A DNA stretch of 64,000 nucleotides, from contig NZ_LECT01000028.1 of assembly GCF_001027925.1 (NCBI RefSeq), positions 124,001 through 188,000 of the forward strand. Reading direction: 5' to 3'. The DNA comes from Rhodopirellula islandica (GTDB taxonomy: Bacteria; Planctomycetota; Planctomycetia; Pirellulales; Pirellulaceae). The notes below the pieces were generated by a model, which was not told where the DNA came from, searched no databases, and saw nothing but the letters and a program-made list of their open reading frames with translations. A program made the position numbers and the translations under genes. Positions 62,589 through 64,000 of this stretch are shown one piece after another. Each line of letters begins with the position of its first letter. Positions within the stretch are counted from its first letter, which is position 1.

Positions 62589-63662
62589 GTCGCCCTCCGC
62601 CGCCGCTCGCCGAGCCTGCATCGCTCGTTGACGGTTTTCTTGGCGGATCAATTGCCCACAGGCGGCTTCGATGTCATGGCCCAAACTGTACCGCACCGTG
62701 GTCTTCAAACCGGACGCCTTCAAGAGGTCGGCGAACGATTCGATCGTCGGTCGCGGCGACGCTTGCAGGTGGGGCGACGCCTCAATCGTGTTGTATGGAA
62801 TCAGATTCACGTGCACCCGCAGATCGCCAATCCAATCGATCAATCGCTTCGCGTCCTCAGCGGAATCGTTCACGCCGCGAAGCATCAAGTATTCGATCAT
62901 GAACTCACGATCTTGAATCGTTTGAATCTCCTGGATCGTGTCGTGCAATTGCGTCAACGAAGCCTTCTTGCCCAGCGGAATGATGGTCTCACGGGTCGCT
63001 TGATCGGCGGAATGCAAGCTGAGAGCAAGATTCAATCGCGGAAATGCGTTGGCCAACCGCAGCATCGCCGCGGGCACGCCGACCGTGGACACCAACACCG
63101 TCGACGGCGAACGGGCAAAATGGTCCGGTGCGGTTAGCAACTGGATCGCTTCGGTCACGTTGGCTTCGTTGTGCAGAGGTTCCCCCATCCCCATGAACAC
63201 AATGTTGCTCAGCCGCCTGTTTTCGGCTCGCAGAATCTGTCCCGCCTGAACGACTTGGTCCAAGATTTCCTCTGTGGCCAAGTTCTTGGCGATCCCCATT
63301 TTGCCGGTCGCGCAGAAGTCACAGGCAGCGGCACATCCGATTTGACTGGACACACACAAGGTCGTTCGCCCCGATGCGATTCGAAGGATCACGCTTTCGA
63401 TCAGCAATCCCGAATCGGTTTCGAACAACAGTTTGGTCGCCCCGTCGATCTCGGAATCCATCCGCTGAAAAAGTTTCAGGGCGTGCAACTGGACCGCGTC
63501 GGAGGCCGGAAATCGTTCCCTGACAACGTCGTCAGGCTCAAACTTTTTCAGCAGCCCGTTTCGAAGCTGCCGAATCAACTGCGGGTCCAAGCGACGATCG
63601 CGACGCAATGTTTCCATCTCGTCCATTCGAAACAGTCGGTGGGTGGCAGCGGCGGCAGACAT
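62535..63662 (-). CDS. rlmN: 23S rRNA A2503 (and tRNA) methyltransferase RlmN
   Basis: RlmN is a radical-SAM enzyme that methylates C2 of A2503 in 23S rRNA, and A37 in some tRNAs. The 375-residue protein has the cluster motif CX3CX2C (Cys 110, 114 and 117 in QIGCAAACDFCATG), a GEPLHN block, SLHSADQATRETIIPLGKK, and the C-terminal methyl-carrier Cys 335 in DIEAACGQL. Between them are LNLALSLHS and MIEYLMLRGVND. A tail of about 25 residues follows the usual core. The ATG at 63662 is the first in frame. The 3' end overlaps the end of scpB by 54 bases in convergent orientation. Confidence 0.95.
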   Translation of the reverse strand: MSAAAATHRLFRMDEMETLRRDRRLDPQLIRQLRNGLLKKFEPDDVVRERFPASDAVQLHALKLFQRMDSEIDGATKLLFETDSGLLIESVILRIASGRTTLCVSSQIGCAAACDFCATGKMGIAKNLATEEILDQVVQAGQILRAENRRLSNIVFMGMGEPLHNEANVTEAIQLLTAPDHFARSPSTVLVSTVGVPAAMLRLANAFPRLNLALSLHSADQATRETIIPLGKKASLTQLHDTIQEIQTIQDREFMIEYLMLRGVNDSAEDAKRLIDWIGDLRVHVNLIPYNTIEASPHLQASPRPTIESFADLLKASGLKTTVRYSLGHDIEAACGQLIRQENRQRAMQARRAAAEGDSHVGFLDVRQVIDGLES

Positions 63663-63871
63663 TCAGCAAAGGTGGGGTTCGTTGGGAGACGGGGTGGGTG
63701 GTGGGTCGTTCCGCCAGGACGCGTGGATTAAAGTGGCGGTCAATTGAGGGACGCAGAGTGGAAGGACGCTGATTGGCGGTATCCAAGCAGAAACCTGTTA
63801 GGTTGTGAGCGTTCAAAACGAAGCATAGAAAAGGCCCTCCCGATTTTCTGTCAAGAATTGAAATCCAAAGA

Positions 63872-64000
63872 ATGAATCTGCGTCGCCCCCCTCTTTTGTT
63901 TTGTTTCGCGGTTTGGATCGGCTGCTTCGCCACGGCGGCGCACGCACAACGGAATCTAACCGATATCCCGGAACCCGACCCGGTCGCCGAAGCGGCGGCG
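63872..64000 (+). CDS. Start of an exported protein, cut by the window end
   Basis: An ATG at 63872 begins a 43-residue fragment with a signal peptide (LLFCFAVWIGCFATAAHA) and then the start QRNLTDIPEPDPVAEAAA, open to the window end. The D-IP-PDP-E-A pattern directly after the signal resembles the N-terminus of planctomycete PVC-type heme-binding (membrane-bound dehydrogenase-like) proteins, which begin in this way. That match is suggestive only, since no domain is visible in the fragment. It is divergent from rlmN, with about 209 bases between. Confidence 0.55.
   Translation, partial: MNLRRPPLLFCFAVWIGCFATAAHAQRNLTDIPEPDPVAEAAA

Overview
The window looks like a chromosomal segment of a planctomycete, most probably a Rhodopirellula or close Pirellulaceae relative. 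No taxonomic search was run. The call rests on planctomycete-specific families: a PSCyt1/DUF1549/DUF1553 protein paired with a DUF1501 protein, a DUF1559 pseudopilin with an H-X9-DG motif, FG-GAP/ASPIC proteins, a Tat-exported Gfo/Idh/MocA oxidoreductase and an N-terminal start typical of PVC-type heme proteins. Single-gene transcription units, frequent convergent and divergent pairs and many short palindromic intergenic repeats fit the same lineage. No rRNA, tRNA, CRISPR array, prophage or complete insertion sequence was found.

Layout. 1-4.3 kb: a hypothetical protein, a DUF4272 protein, thiC with a terminator, and a lipoprotein resembling polysaccharide lyases. 4.4-9.5 kb: the phosphate operon pstS-pstC-pstA-pstB-phoU on the minus strand. 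10-13.5 kb: cstA diverging from trxB. 14-20.9 kb: SGNH esterase, DUF1501 protein, giant PSCyt1/DUF1553 protein and a lone LolD-type ATPase, all on the minus strand. 21.3-24.8 kb: a NIPSNAP protein and mutS. 25-30 kb: a divergent pair of FG-GAP lipoproteins, one with a c-type heme motif and one with repeats and an ASPIC domain. 30.6-35.1 kb: cyclophilin, a membrane protein, glnII, a 62-residue lipoprotein and a DUF1559 pseudopilin. 35.5-42.4 kb: a low-complexity Asn/Pro-rich membrane protein, then ileS-purN. 42.8-47.9 kb: an oxidoreductase, an SHD1/beta-propeller gene split by an in-frame TAG, and an ApbE-type flavinyltransferase. 48-52.3 kb: a membrane protein, speA and a GNAT-nitrilase fusion. 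52.5-57 kb: a beta-barrel candidate, a ketosynthase homologue without its active-site Cys, OsmC and an MFS transporter. 57.6-64 kb: a primary-like sigma factor, a PH-domain protein, ruvB, an ECF-type sigma factor overlapping scpB, rlmN, and the start of a further exported protein.

Most genes are core metabolism, DNA repair, translation and transport. Functional groupings that the sequence supports are the pst-phoU phosphate uptake operon, ileS-purN (4-nt overlap), DUF1553-DUF1501 (ATGA coupling) and speA with the GNAT-nitrilase (possible polyamine link).

The most unusual signals are: a 129-bp inverted-repeat element whose two copies, 48 kb apart and in opposite orientation, each supply the TAA stop codon of a neighbouring gene; three identical 45-nt palindromes inside larger repeats; the amber-split gene; the Cys-to-Asp ketosynthase; and large extra segments in PstA and the MFS transporter. 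I did not find a clear multi-gene undescribed defence or biosynthetic system.
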